Below, piece by piece: positions 12,801 through 25,284 of a DNA stretch of 64,000 bases. How positions within the stretch are numbered: position 1 is the first letter of the stretch; every line of letters begins with the position of its first letter. The stretch is taken from contig VZSF01009888.1 of the NCBI GenBank assembly GCA_013398295.1, positions 18,989-82,988 on the forward strand, read 5' to 3'. Both the position numbers and the translations under genes were made by a program. The DNA is from Chionis minor (lineage: Eukaryota > Chordata > Aves > Charadriiformes > Chionididae). The notes under the pieces are model-generated. The model saw only the letters and a list, made by a program, of their open reading frames with translations. It had not been told where the DNA came from and made no database searches.

Positions 12801-14889
12801 CACCAATACCACCATTTAAAATGCAAAATTGTTATCAACTCATCATGAGTTTTCTCATGTTGGTGTTTTCTTTCTTCTTACGTGTTTTATGGGTTTGTCT
12901 CATTTATGCTAATCCCTGTCTTGTGACAGTCAGTTATTTCCTTCCTTGTGTCTGCTATGTCTCATCCATGTGGGTACCTTAGTCTACTGCCCTGGAGCTC
13001 TGACTTATTTTGATGTATGCTGTGTGCATTTGAAGTTAGTGCCAAAAGATGCTAAAATAATTGAAACTTTTAAAACATGCCCCATCTATACAGGAAGGGA
13101 ATAGCAAGGGGAGTTTGAGACTATGACTTAACCTTTTCTAAATAATGTGTCGTCATCGCCAAAAATACTGTGCCCAAATCTTTGTAGAGATTAGTTTGTT
13201 TTGAAAGCTCTTTCCTTAATAGGCAGGCCTAGAAGTATCATCTTATTCAAAACTTCAGTCTCACGTTGTTGCTCAGGACACTTCAAAATATCTGTAGGCC
13301 TGGCAAGACTCTTCAGATGGCCTTAATTAATATGAGATATATTCCTAAACGTGCCTTGTTCCTGTGCACAAAAATCTGCAGATCATCTTCTGGCCATTTT
13401 AAGTTCTGAAGGTGGGAAGTTTTCAGGTGAAATTTTAAGTAGGGAAAAATATATTAGAAGTCTTTTCAGTGAATAACACCATCCTGTTACCTCTACCTTT
13501 CCCTCAACTGTCAGGAAAAAAAATATGCTAAGATTAAGAATGAGAAATTCTTCTGAAAGACAGCGTGGCCACCCTCACTGAACTGAAGCTATCTGGAAAG
13601 TCATAGCGTAAGGAATATAACCTCTGTCTTGTTGACCGTGAACGCATGCTGTGATCAGAATGTATTGCTGCAGTAGGCTTCAAACAAACACACAGCTCAC
13701 TTTGCCTGAAAGCATTTATTGTATTGACTCTGTTGGTCAGCTGGTTAGCACTCAAATAGTAATTGCTCTGGCTCCTTTGGCTGTCCTGACATGCTTCTGC
13801 AATGTCAGATCTTACTCATTTCAGGGACAGTAGTGATTATGCATAAGGGGAGCAGTGCCATGCAGTGTCCTAATACCATACTGGATATTTTGAGACAACA
13901 ACCTTTTTTAAAGATGTTTTTAGGCATGAACAGGTATCTCTGGTACAACCATAGGCACTTATTCCGTACAGTGCTTAGTCTGAACTCCATGGAAGTGAGT
14001 AGGCACTCGCTCTCTGAAAACCTGGTCTCAGGGGTGCAAAATTTTAAATATCACAGTGAGTTTCAAAGGAGGAGATTTTCGTAGCTTAAACTGAAATTCT
14101 GGCTGGGCTCCTGAAAGGGAAGCTTTCATGTTCTTCATGATTTCATCAGCTCATGTTATAAAGTAGGTCTTGCTTCAATGCTTGAAAGCTGAAGAAAAGC
14201 GGATGAGTGCATTGCAGCATAGGGCTGAAGTGCATGAGCATCTTCGAGAATTATACCAGACTCTGTTTTTCCTTTTTTTTTTTAATTAATTTGAAATGAT
14301 ACTTTTGGGTTTTTTTTAGTTTAACAACATCTTTGTTTTTATCCATTGTGTTCCAACACAATTTGGTGATAACCTGCTTCTTATCTAAGTAAACATGGGT
14401 CAGTCCTCATCGTGTTTCAGGAAGTGAGAGAAAAGAATAGAATGAAAAAAACACTTTGGCATTATGTTAATGTGGGAAGTATAATAAAACTGCATTTGTT
14501 ATCTAGGTTTATGATGTATTTGTGTAACTGAGAACACCCTTGGTAAGTCAATAATTCACTATTTTATTCCCATTAAGAGAGTAACAGGTTTTAAAAAAAA
14601 CCAAACTCAACCCTCAGGTTTTGTCTAGTCATGTATTCGTGATCAATGTGTGAAAATGAAGTGTTTTCCACATGAATTAAAACTCTGTATTGTTACCTTT
14701 TGTGAATGGAAGTGGCTCATCCTTATAGCTCTCTTGGAAAAGGTACTGCTTTTGCAGTATAAGGAAGAATCTGTTCTGGGCTATGGGTTTGCTCAGAGAG
14801 TAGCAGCAAAACAAGCTCTTCATCCTATTCCAGGAAGTAAATATATGGAGAGATATATAAAGAACATAAAAAGAGCCTTTTGTAGAAGG
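6864..14889. other. Intronic stretch, no gene or transposon recognised
   Basis: AT-rich sequence with T-runs (for example 11336-11355). A near-perfect 20-base palindrome is at 11030-11049. The 138-residue frame at 10553-10969 has no recognisable domain and no codon-level signal I can defend. Confidence 0.55.
11030..11049. repeat. Short inverted repeat, 9-base arms
   Basis: AACCACTTT, two C, then AAAGTGGTT: perfect 9-base arms with a 2-base centre. It may be a chance event or a dimeric transcription-factor site. Confidence 0.7.
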
Positions 14890-15420
14890 TGTAATGGCCC
14901 GGCATCTCTCCTGGAGAGGGGGCAGAGTTTCCTCGTGAGGGGGACAAGCTGGGAGCCCGAGGGTGAGCCCTGCGCCCACAGTGCCCTTGCTGTTGGAGTG
15001 CAGTCCCATGGCGCCTGAACATGGGCCAGAGCTGGGTGCTGGAGACAGGGTCCATCAGCAGTCCCAGGTGTGGCTATGAAGCAGGTCCAGGGTCTGTCCA
15101 GGGAGTGCAGTGAGGAGCAGGAAATGAGGCTGGAGACAGGGATGGGGATGAGCTAGAGGAGGGCTTTGTTCAGGAGAAAAAATACCTACAATGTGGGGTT
15201 GAGGTCCCTTCAGGAGATGGGACCAGAGGCCAGACTAGAGGTGGGCACACCTGATCTGGCAAGGACCAAAGGCCTAAGCCTGAGCTGAAATGGAGCTCCT
15301 GGATCCATGGGCAGAATGTGCAAGTGGGGGCTTTGCAAGGCTGGTCATGGCCTGTCCTGGTGCGAGGTTTTAACGGCCAACCCAGCCCAAACATGGCCTC
15401 TTAGTGCACTCAGGGCCCTG
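14890..15420. other. GC- and purine-rich intronic block of unknown origin
   Basis: About 500 bases are clearly more GC-rich and more G/purine-rich on the plus strand than the surrounding AT-rich intron. No LINE, LTR or exon signature was recognised. Frames on both strands are open for 70-120 codons, as expected from low AT content, and do not match a known family. It may be an unrecognised repeat or a local isochore fluctuation. Confidence 0.45.
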
Positions 15421-17828
15421 ACAGCATCCGTCCATTAGCTGTGAGCTTTATGTAATGATTGTGATTAAACTAGCTCTCCTCCTTCTGTTTTTACTTGCAA
15501 GTGGAGAAATGCTGGGCTGGTGGTCCTTAGGGATGAGATCCAAGTCAATGGAAAGGTTCATGTAGGCTCCGAGAAGATACTTTGCCGCATTTAACAGGAT
15601 TGATTTTCAGCATTTAGTTTCACTGATCCAGCAGTGAAGAAACCTAGTTCAGAAGTGATGGTAGAGGAGCTCTTTAAATACTTGGGTGTTGGAAAATTTC
15701 TTCTTTGTAAAACATTTCAGTGAAGTCAAGCAACAGTGGTTGAGATATTCCTCAGTCAGGTATAGCAATCCCTGTGTAACCCGTCACTAGTGGTAGCAGT
15801 GGGTTTCCCATTCAAGAGCTTGTCCCCACCGTGCAGTAATGTATACGTTACGATGAATAACTTCTGTTTTGATAGCACCCCGGAGTCTATCTGGACTGGG
15901 CATGACCAAGCTAGCAATTGTCTGAATGTGGGTAAAGACATGTCGTACTTCCCTGTCGCTATCCTCATGTCTCTCGCAGAAGTTGCCACCTCTTTTGTAC
16001 CATTGACCTTACAGCTACAGAAGTTTTTTTGTTCATTTTAAGTCAGAGTACAAAGAAAGGAGAAGAAGACACTGACCCTCGGAAGCTGAACACATCTCCA
16101 CCAGCAGTGAGCAAGCCTGTGCTAGGGAGCAGATTGACCAAGAAGATGCACAGAAACAAATTGCTTGTTTTTATATGCTGGAGGAACGTTCTTAGTCATT
16201 GGCAGGGTGAGGATTTGCATTGCTATCTATGCCCCCAGCCACATTGCAGGGCTGCTTTGGGGAGGCACTGCGTTTATATCACTAAGAGTAGCTGACTTAC
16301 CAAATAAAGCCTTCCCATTCTTAGTTACGACTTCTCCCGGCAGAAAGCAAAAAATGAGCAATACAGAAAAATGGTGCGTATTTGGAGTTCTGTCTCCTGT
16401 TATTTCCATTCTTTCCTTTGAAAAAAATCAGAAAGACCCTAAATGAGATTACTTTCCCAAATGGATAGCAGATCTTTACCATATAAATGTTGCTGATGTT
16501 TTCCTACCTGTAAGCAGTGAACAACTGACGAAATTTAACAAACCAAGTTCTTATTTTTTGTTCTGCTTTTTGAGATTACTCTACCAGATGACTGAGCTGA
16601 TATGGTAGTGTATGGCCCTTAGCTTAAAAAATAATCCCTGTAGTTTAGACCATCTTTGTTGTCTAGCCAGAGATGCGAAGTATTCTTCCTCTTTGCAGCC
16701 CTTTAACTTTGACATCAGACATTTAACTTAAGCATTTAACTCTGCTTTGGGATGGTTGAAAATGCATGTGGATAATTTTGCAATAGGAAAACTGAAGAAT
16801 GGGGAGGTGACTCCTACTTTATTTTTTGTGAAACCATAATTTTGTCAATTTTTCTCTTGCATAGGACTGAATTTGAAATTGCTTGACACGTTAAAAAGAG
16901 TTGGATGGACTTAGAGCAGGTGTACATAAATTAACTAGGTAGCCTTCAGACTCTGTAGTTATATTCTTCTGGCAGTTAATCATCTTGCAATGTTTACAGC
17001 CCCTTGTCATATAATTAGGTGAGGGAATTATTCTGCAATGTCATTCTACTTAATGTAAATGCACTGTATGGATACAGACCTTCTCTGGTACAGCCACCGT
17101 TTCCAATCTGCTTTGCAGCGATGTCTGGGTCTCCAGCCTGGTGTCTGCTTGGTTTGGCGTGATATGCACACAGTCAGACTCAGCACCTGTAGAAGGGATT
17201 TATAGTATGAAGAGAGAAGGTGAACCAAGGTGAAGAAACTGTTTTTATTTCTGTTTTGGTGGGAGAAATTAATCACAGGCAGGGTGTAAGTTCCTTGCTT
17301 CCAAATTTAATGTAAGCTTTCACCTTTTACAGTCTGCACGTCGGTGTTGTGCCACCCAAAGGAGATGTACCAGAGGATGGGGGGCTCTGAGGGCACCCCT
17401 GAGTCTCTGCAAGCAGTTGATATGTGGAGAGAGTTAACGTAGTTTTATTCTTGGGAATGACCCTTTCCACAAGCTGTTTAGCTCCGTGAAGAGTGTAGTC
17501 AAAGTTGAATACAAATAAAGTGCACGGGGCATGCATTTCAAAATTGCATTAGTGTACTATAAATAGGGGCATACATCCACCTTCAGTATTTGCTAGAAAA
17601 AAGCCAGGATGTGTTTTCTGGCAGCCTTGGTGCTGGAGGAAATCTATTTACTTTATGGTACAGACAAACTTATTTTTTTTCTTAATCTTTTAAAGACAGA
17701 GTCCTTGGCATTCGTTGCCTACCTGTACGTTCAAATGAGGAAAAATCATGGTAAAAATGGCACATGCTTTCAATTACTGCGGTGTTCCTTTTCTCATCTT
17801 CCAAGTGTTGCATTAGTTGGCCACAAAG

Positions 17829-17885
17829 TTTAAAAAAACAAAAACAAAACCACAACAAAACCAAAACTGACCAAAAAACCCAAAG
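17829..17885. repeat. A-rich AAAAC-type low-complexity tract
   Basis: Runs of aaaac and aaaacc units with few T over about 57 bases. It resembles the tract at 2214-2252. Confidence 0.6.
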
Positions 17886-19276
17886 ACTGAAATTTGTCCA
17901 AGAAAACCCCAGTCTGGGGTTCTTCAATTCTCCAGGTAAGCCTTGTTGAAGCTGCACAGATGTGCATTCATTTCAGCCACACAAGTATCTAATTTTATAG
18001 TAGGAATATCTACTAGTATAAATACCTCTTCTATACAGGGAAAAGATACTTACCCAGTAAGTATTTGTGTATCCTCACATACACAGCCAAAGATACCTTT
18101 GCAGGTTAGTTGCTGTGAAACTTTGATTTTGAAAAAGCTGCCAAAATGCTTCATTGCCCTATATGCTTGGACTACAATGAAACATCCACTTGCTAACATA
18201 GAAAGCATTTTTCCAGTAGGTACTTCTCCAAAACAGAGAGACATTGTGGGTATTTTAAATAAATCCTATAACCAGGCACGTTGTCCTGGTCCAAGACCAA
18301 AGACTAATGGCATTCTGTCTTGAGCTTGCGCCAAAGAAATTGGGAAAAAATTGGAAAATTTGGAAGAGTTAAGATTGCTGCCTTATGGGCTTATGAAAAA
18401 CAAAGCATGGTTTCTGCTGGGTGGGTGTAAACGTGCCCTGCTATGCACCTTTTCTTCTTATCTGTATGAGGGGACGCTCTGGCAAAAAGCAGCAGGTTTA
18501 GGGTGCTCTTAAATTACGTATTTCCTTTCTGCTCTTGTAATGGGATCACTGCAAGGGGTTGTTGAGGCGCGAGAGGCACGGAGCACTTCATGTTCTGCAG
18601 TACTGGGAAACAGCATGAAGTTGCCTTTGTTTCACGATTTAGGGTTTCAGGAATGATCTTGGCCTATTCAAAAGGGAAAAAAAGCGATATAGGTGTTTTT
18701 CATGGAAGTCTCCTAAATTGTATTAACAGTTACATGTGTTAAAATAACATACATTTTTATGCCCTGTATTTAGTCGTCAAGTATGTATTGAATTTCTAAC
18801 TGTAGGAACTGGGTGCATCTTGAGATCTTTTTGGGCTGAAAGTGCTGGTCTAATCTAAGTGCTCTAAGCCCATATTTTTTTATTTTTTTTTTTAGCTATT
18901 ACTAAAACTACCTTTTCTCACACATTGATACTGTTCTTTCTTTGAAAAAGCGTTGCCCAGAGGGAAGGGGACGTGGAAAATCACTAGCTTTTTTTTTTAA
19001 ATTTCTTTTTCTTTTCCACCCAGTCATCCTTGCACTTCCAGCATACACTAAATCTGCATGCTTATGTATTATTTGCACAGAATGGCTTCAGTGTGGTTGC
19101 AAGACAGCAGGCAGTGAACGGGACGAGTACTTCTAGTCTCATAAAGAGGTTATGTTTGTGATGACATTAGGAACAAGGGAGGAGATAGTTAACGGTATGA
19201 AATAATGTGGAAGAGCACTGACTATATGCTGCAGAGAATTTAACGTTAATTTATGGCTTGGCATATCTGGTGAGAT

Positions 19277-19300
19277 GGAGATGTTAGACTAGACATCTCC
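19277..19300. repeat. Inverted repeat GGAGATGT / ACATCTCC
   Basis: Perfect 8-base arms flank an 8-base centre (tagactag). It is too short for a transposon terminus call. Confidence 0.6.
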
Positions 19301-22300
19301 TGTGACTGGATGAGGCTTAGAGCCAGCGTCCCTCACTGCCTGATGTCGCTCCAGTTCCAGGAATTTCTTAGGGTGTTCCCATCATTACCGTTGATTGCTT
19401 GAACAACGCACCTCTGGAGGCACCGTGTGGGTGGTAGGTGTTTGCTTTCGGGCCTCTAGATAATGCCTTTGCAACATGGATGATACTTGGGGAAGTAGAC
19501 ATTTTTGAGAGATAAGAAATTAACTCTGAACATTGTAACCAGAGTAAAATGTTAACCTTTCCAGTGGGTTAATATTGTACCTCTTTGGTTGGCTTGTAAG
19601 TAATGTAATTAACTTTTGTATCTTTTGCATCTGCAAATGTGTGCTGTATTTTATAAATTATGTAAAACCCCCCTCCTCTTGGTTTACAGAAGTACTAGCA
19701 ATGGGGAGACATTTGTGCTCACTGTGAATCTCCAGTACGTTACTGTTCCTGGATAATTATTCTATCCCTTTCATAATGCAATTAATAAAAATGAAATAGC
19801 TGTTGATTTACAAATATTCTATGAGGTGTATGAGTGGTGAAAATTTGATAGACCAATATTAATGGAAGAAAGCTACTATGCCAGAAAGGATGTGAAAATC
19901 CATTTCAAGCCATACGTTGCAGAGCAACAAACTCATTTAATAGTTGACTGATTGAGAATGGCATTACTTGTTAAGTAAAGAGGAATCGGCTTTTTTATTG
20001 ACAAGGATACTGAAGACACCTCGTCATGTATTTGCAATAATTAGAAATGTGTAATTTTCAGGGTGTGGAGTGTCAATAACTTGTTTTTCCAGGGAACTCT
20101 TGGGACAGCTCAGTTCAGGAGAGGTTTTTGGTGTCTAGAGCAATTGCATGATACGTTAGTGGGACTGTAATGAGCAAGATCTCCATTGTTGTACAAAAGA
20201 TACTCACAGTAATGGTTGATTAGGGCTTTTTTTTCCTGGAATCTGAATAGTCCCTGACAGGTTCCGTGCTAAAATGATAAATGTTTTGTAATGGAGTATG
20301 TAAATGGGTGCCAGCTGGGGGAGAGTCAGCAGAGACCAGGAGTTTTGTTAACGATGTTGAAAAACCTGAAAAAAATTAAATATTTAGTGCTTGTTGGGGT
20401 TTTTTCCTTTCTAAGGGAGAATTTTTAAAAAAGGAGCAGGAAAATGGAGTTGAAGTAGCCTTTCCAATCTAGCCATAATAGTATGTTGTCTAGAGTGACT
20501 GAAGTAAGAACTTTTGGATTGGTATAAAGACAGTTTCCAGGATGCAGCACGGAGAGGCGAGAGGATGGCATCCACCTCTTCTCCACAGCTGAGGAGGTCT
20601 TATCACCACTGCCTAGCTTGCTAGGTTTTTGCCACCCGCTTGGGTTGTAGAAGTTTTAGCCCTTCATGTGTTGCAGTTTGTTATATTTGCAGGTTTGCTC
20701 CCCAGCCATTCCTCTTCTCTGTTGTTTCCCTTCCACAACAAAGAGGTCTATGGCTGTGAAGCCAGTTTTTCAAGCTTTGCTTTTGCAGTTTGAGTGGCGC
20801 GGAGTATTTTCTTCAGGGCATGGTCACGCAATTTTGTATAAGAATAAGTTTGTGGTGTCTAAACGTAGTAAGTAGTTGGAAATGCTGAACCTCCAGCTCC
20901 TTCAAGGTGCTGCGAAGTCATTGCAGGGCTGGCCCTGTGCTGCTTCGCTGTTGTGGCATTGGGATGGTGGGGCAGGATAGTGCAACCTCAATCCAAAAAC
21001 CTACCTGGTGGTTTCATACGAACAGCAGCGTTTTCAAGGCTCAGATCCTTTGTTTTCCTCCTGTCTGTTCCTTTAATTAATCTCTCTGCTGCTTGTTTCC
21101 TCTCCTGCTTTCATTTCTCAATTTGATCTTTTTAGTGGGCTAGATAATTGCATTTACTGAGTATCCTTCCTGCCGAGCACCGTGGCTGTAATCTCCACCT
21201 GAGAAATGGTTTCCTTTGAACAACCTGGTGTCTGGCTCAAAGTTACTTGTTAATTAAATGAAAAAAAAAAAGAAAAAAAGTGTGTTTATATGTATATATG
21301 ACAGTTATATTGTTTCGGCAAGCAGAAATCTGGGTCGGTGAAAGGCAGTTATGAGTGCACACTGCTAGCAGGTTTTTGGCTTCTTGATTACAGGCCAGTG
21401 CACAAAAGTCTTTAATTATATGATCATGTGGCTGTTTTTGTCAATACCTTCTTATATATGGAGTTTCCTCAGATCTTAAATACAAATAGAAATTTAAAAT
21501 ATCTGGAGATAGTGTAATTTTAGACAGTAACATGCAAGTGAGGCAGAAATTGTGTGTTTAGCAGTACCTAGATTTTGGGATATAGAGGTTTTATTTTTAA
21601 GAGTCTGAGGTAATGAAATGCCCTCTCTGGTTGTGGTACATTTACCCGTACTTGAACCAGCTGCTGGCAGCATGTACCTGGCCAGAGGGATTTGTTGGTA
21701 GAGTTGGCCAGAAGGGTCCCTGACAGAGGAGCAGCAGAGCATTGCCTTCCTTCACAGCTTCCAGGTGGGGTTTAACGTTTCCAATCCTCCCCCTGCCACT
21801 GCACGCATATCCGTGAGCTCCCTTGTCCCCAAGAACTGTTTTTCAAGTTGTTTTGAGTATTCACGGTCTTCCACCTGTTCATGCATCTTCCCATACTTCT
21901 CTTTGTGTAAAGAGAATTAACCCCAAGGAGCACAGAGGAAGCCTGAGCTAGAACAGGAGAAGCTTTTACCCTAACTGGTGAGCTGTCCTCTCCTCTCAGT
22001 CTGTAGACCCAGGGGTGGATGACCTGCATGCAAGGGAGCCAGTTGTGCAAACCGTGGTGAGTCGCCCTTTTTTTTTCCCCCACATGGTGTTAATACTAAG
22101 ATTGCATATAAAGCAGAAATCTTTATGTAAAAATTACTTCCCACAAAGCAACTCGATTGGTTGCACACCAATATGTATGTTGTTTCTTCTCCCCTACCAA
22201 AATACTCCTCTGACCTACCTACCACACAGGTAGACTTTTAGCAGATACACTGTAGTGGGCCTGTGCCCCTGGTGCAAGGTTAGTTAACGTGATCTTTTAT

Positions 22301-23566
22301 GCGTAATGTGATAGAAAATTACACACGCAGCTATGCTTTTCACAGTACTTAAATTATGTGACAGTTCAAACATAGAGTAGCCTTGGGAACTTTTTGGCCA
22401 AGAAGCAGCTGAGTAGTAGAAAAAACCACGTAATGACTTTGATTCAGCTGCTCATGTCCTGTGCACAGCAGTGTGTCTCTGCAAATTGTGCACCAAGTTA
22501 AAAAATTAAACCTATAGAAACAGGGGAGCTAAATTATAGCTTCGTTACCATCTACTGCTATACTGGATCAGGAGAAAAGAAATCAGAAAATCCAAATACA
22601 TAAACTAAGGCATGTGATGAGCAGTCATCACAGGTGTTGGAATGGCACCTTCTCCCTCAGGCAGAAGTCAGGCTGAACCTTTTGTATGAGAGGATGGAGA
22701 TACCCAAAGGACCAAGAGTTGGAAGCGGTTTGCAGCATTGGAAACGCCTGACAGGGTTAATACGGCAATATGAATTTTTGTGCTTCTACAGCAACAAAGA
22801 TCAAGATATGATGTCCATTAAAGTTAGCAGAGCTGTGCTCTTGTCAAACCTGTCAGTCCCTGAGGAATGCTGTCATGATTTGGGCCTAGAAAGGGGTAGC
22901 CTGGTAATGTAGGAGGGAATTTGCTAAAATTTTCCAGTTTAGTTTCAAGTAGGCATCACCCCTGAGGGAGTTAATGTTTCATAAAGCACTAGGTGTGACA
23001 TGGGACTGTTAATAGGAGCCGCTCAACTGCTTAGAAAAGAGCTTCCCCCTATCTTGCCTAGCTTTAGGGCAAGTGTCCTTCCAATACTGCAGAAGTCCTC
23101 CACGTAAGGTCTGGGTTTTGTTATATTGAATGTCTCAGTCTTCCTCTTTCCCGCGAGAAACCAGCCTTAGCAGTATATCTGCCTTGTGCAGAAGCAGTAG
23201 TTAAAATTCGTAGTTAACATGTGCTAGGACTGTGTAGGAGGAAGAAAAGTACTTGAGGGTGGTCTTTCCAGATGTGCAGCAATCTGTGTAGTACATTCAG
23301 ATTTTTAAACAGTGTTTCTGTTGGATGATTTATATTTTGTTGGCAGTATTGGTGTGTTGTTTGTGCACCTGCACTCTGTTTAATGTCTGGTGGTGTCCAC
23401 TGCCTCAGTTTCCAGCAGTAGCTGTAATTTAGATTGGACTAAAGTATAGGTAACTTCCTTTGGGAAACCTGAATGAGTGTTTTCAGATAGTCCTTTGAGA
23501 AAATAGGTTGGCTTATTCCCTAAGCTATTTTTTCTGTTTAGTTCATGGTAGTAAAAACAATATAAA

Positions 23567-23665
23567 CATAGAATGGTTTAGGTTGGGACATTAAAGATCA
23601 TCTAGTTCCAACCCCCCTGCCATGGGCAAGGACATCTCACACTAGACCTGGTTGCTCAAAGCCTC
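23567..23665 (-). mobile_element. CR1 LINE 3' end, short
   Basis: The plus strand shows 'acatagaatggtttaggttg', then 'aaagatcatctagttccaac', 'cccctgccatgggcaaggac' and 'agacctggttgctcaaagcc'. This is the antisense of a bird CR1 3' terminus. About 100 bases remain, so it is heavily 5'-truncated. Confidence 0.93.
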
Positions 23666-25087
23666 AGATCCCCAAGACTGAGAATTGTCTGGGAGCTGAT
23701 AGTTCTGAGGGTTGATGACAGAGAAGACAACAGGCTGCTCACCTAATGCTGGTTGATCTCTGACAAAATTTCCCTCTCAACCCATGTCCAGGCAGATCAG
23801 AAATCCACCGCCACAGCTGTGAATCTCAGCAATTAAGTCAGAATCGAAATAACCATGTAGAATCAAAACAGCCATGTAGGTGCTTTCTTAGAGTGCTTGA
23901 CGCTGGAGCTAAGAAGATACCTTGGATATCCTCCATTACCTAGTAGTTATTTCCAGAAACATTGGTTTACAGGATTTTTGCAGCTTCTTTCTCTGTTGAC
24001 TTTTTTTTTTTTGATCTCTAACATAGATCTTTTGCTGGTATCTAGGCAGTTAATACCCACATACATTAAGAGAGATGGAATAATCAAAATCGCTCATCTC
24101 ATCCCTCTCTTGCTCCAAAACAGGATGGACTTCAACCTGTGGCACTCGAGGCTGATGACTTTTTTAAAGACTTCTGATGATGGAAACTGCAACCACCCAA
24201 GCAATCTAATTCTACCCCTTGACTGTCCTTGCAGTTAATGCTTTTTTTTTTTTTTGTCTAGCCTGGCTATTTCTAGAATTAAGCCCACTGGTGCTCGTGT
24301 CCTGCCAGTGTAGCTGTGGAGCTCAGGGTGTTTCTCCTTTGCACTAGCCCTGTAGATGATGTCTGGTTGGCATGTTTTGTGTTTAGCATCCTAAGTGGCT
24401 CACCTGCTGTTACGTGTTTCAGTTAAGTTGCATCAAAATTTCTTAGGATTTTGAACAAATATTTTTAGAAAGAGAAATTCAGTCCTTTATCTAAATATAG
24501 CTTTTAGCTTTCAAATCTTTGAGAGAGGAAAGTGCGTGAATCTTTGATCTGTGGCATTCCTTGTGATCACAGCACTAGGAGTAGTTTCTGCACCTGGCAG
24601 AAAAAAGTACGGTACAGAGAAATTTGTTAGACCCTAAGCTTACATTTTACAGAATAGACACGCATTTTATTATGGATGAAGGATAAACCTTGGCATATCC
24701 TTCAAAACAAATGCAAGAGATACTGAAGAACAAATTTGAAGCACAGGAAAATGAAGGTGTGGTTAGAAACTTTCTTGTCGGTGCTGTGACTGAAATACCG
24801 CTTACCTCCTGTCTGATACTTGATACATCACTAAAAATAGAGAAGAGAGGCTCACCCATCATCCCTGACGACAGCAGAGCCAAATCTGTTCATCCTTAGA
24901 TGTCTGAAATGGGAATGCAATGTAAATCAGCTTTTTTTTTATTTTTCTATTTTTTTAAGGCTTGATGTTTAACAAAAGACTTCTCCAAAAGTCACAGTGA
25001 GTGACTTGTATGTATTTGACGGAGTTACGCTTTTTTGTGGTGTTTGTTTTGTGGTTTGGTTTTTTTTAACTGAGCCAGAAATAATGT

Positions 25088-25112
25088 CATTACCAGCGTC
25101 GCTGTGGTAATG
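25088..25112. repeat. Inverted repeat CATTACCA / TGGTAATG
   Basis: Perfect 8-base arms surround a 9-base centre (gcgtcgctg) that itself contains a CpG. It lies about 160 bases upstream of the X-box-like site. Confidence 0.6.
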
Positions 25113-25270
25113 GCACTTACAGCAGTATCTGGAAGTGCTGAAGAAATTTTTCTCATAGGAACAACCACTGTTTTCTGCTCCCTCCTCCCCCTTATTGTTT
25201 CAATATTATAAGTTGATATGCTCATTTATCACTGAAATCATTATTAATGAGTGCTGTTTTTCTTTGTCAC

Positions 25271-25284
25271 ATTGCCATGGCAAC
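25271..25284. promoter_or_regulatory. RFX X-box-like palindrome
   Basis: ATTGCCATGGCAAC matches the palindromic RFX X-box consensus GTTGCCATGGCAAC at 13 of 14 positions, differing only at the first base. RFX factors bind such sites in ciliary and immune promoters and enhancers. Function here is inferred from motif match alone. Confidence 0.4.

Larger units (their letters stand above)
15421..23566. other. Intronic stretch, no gene or transposon recognised
   Basis: AT-rich sequence with an A/C low-complexity tract at 17829-17885 and an inverted repeat at 19277-19300. Frames such as 17943-18323 and 21772-22083 have no supporting features. Confidence 0.55.
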
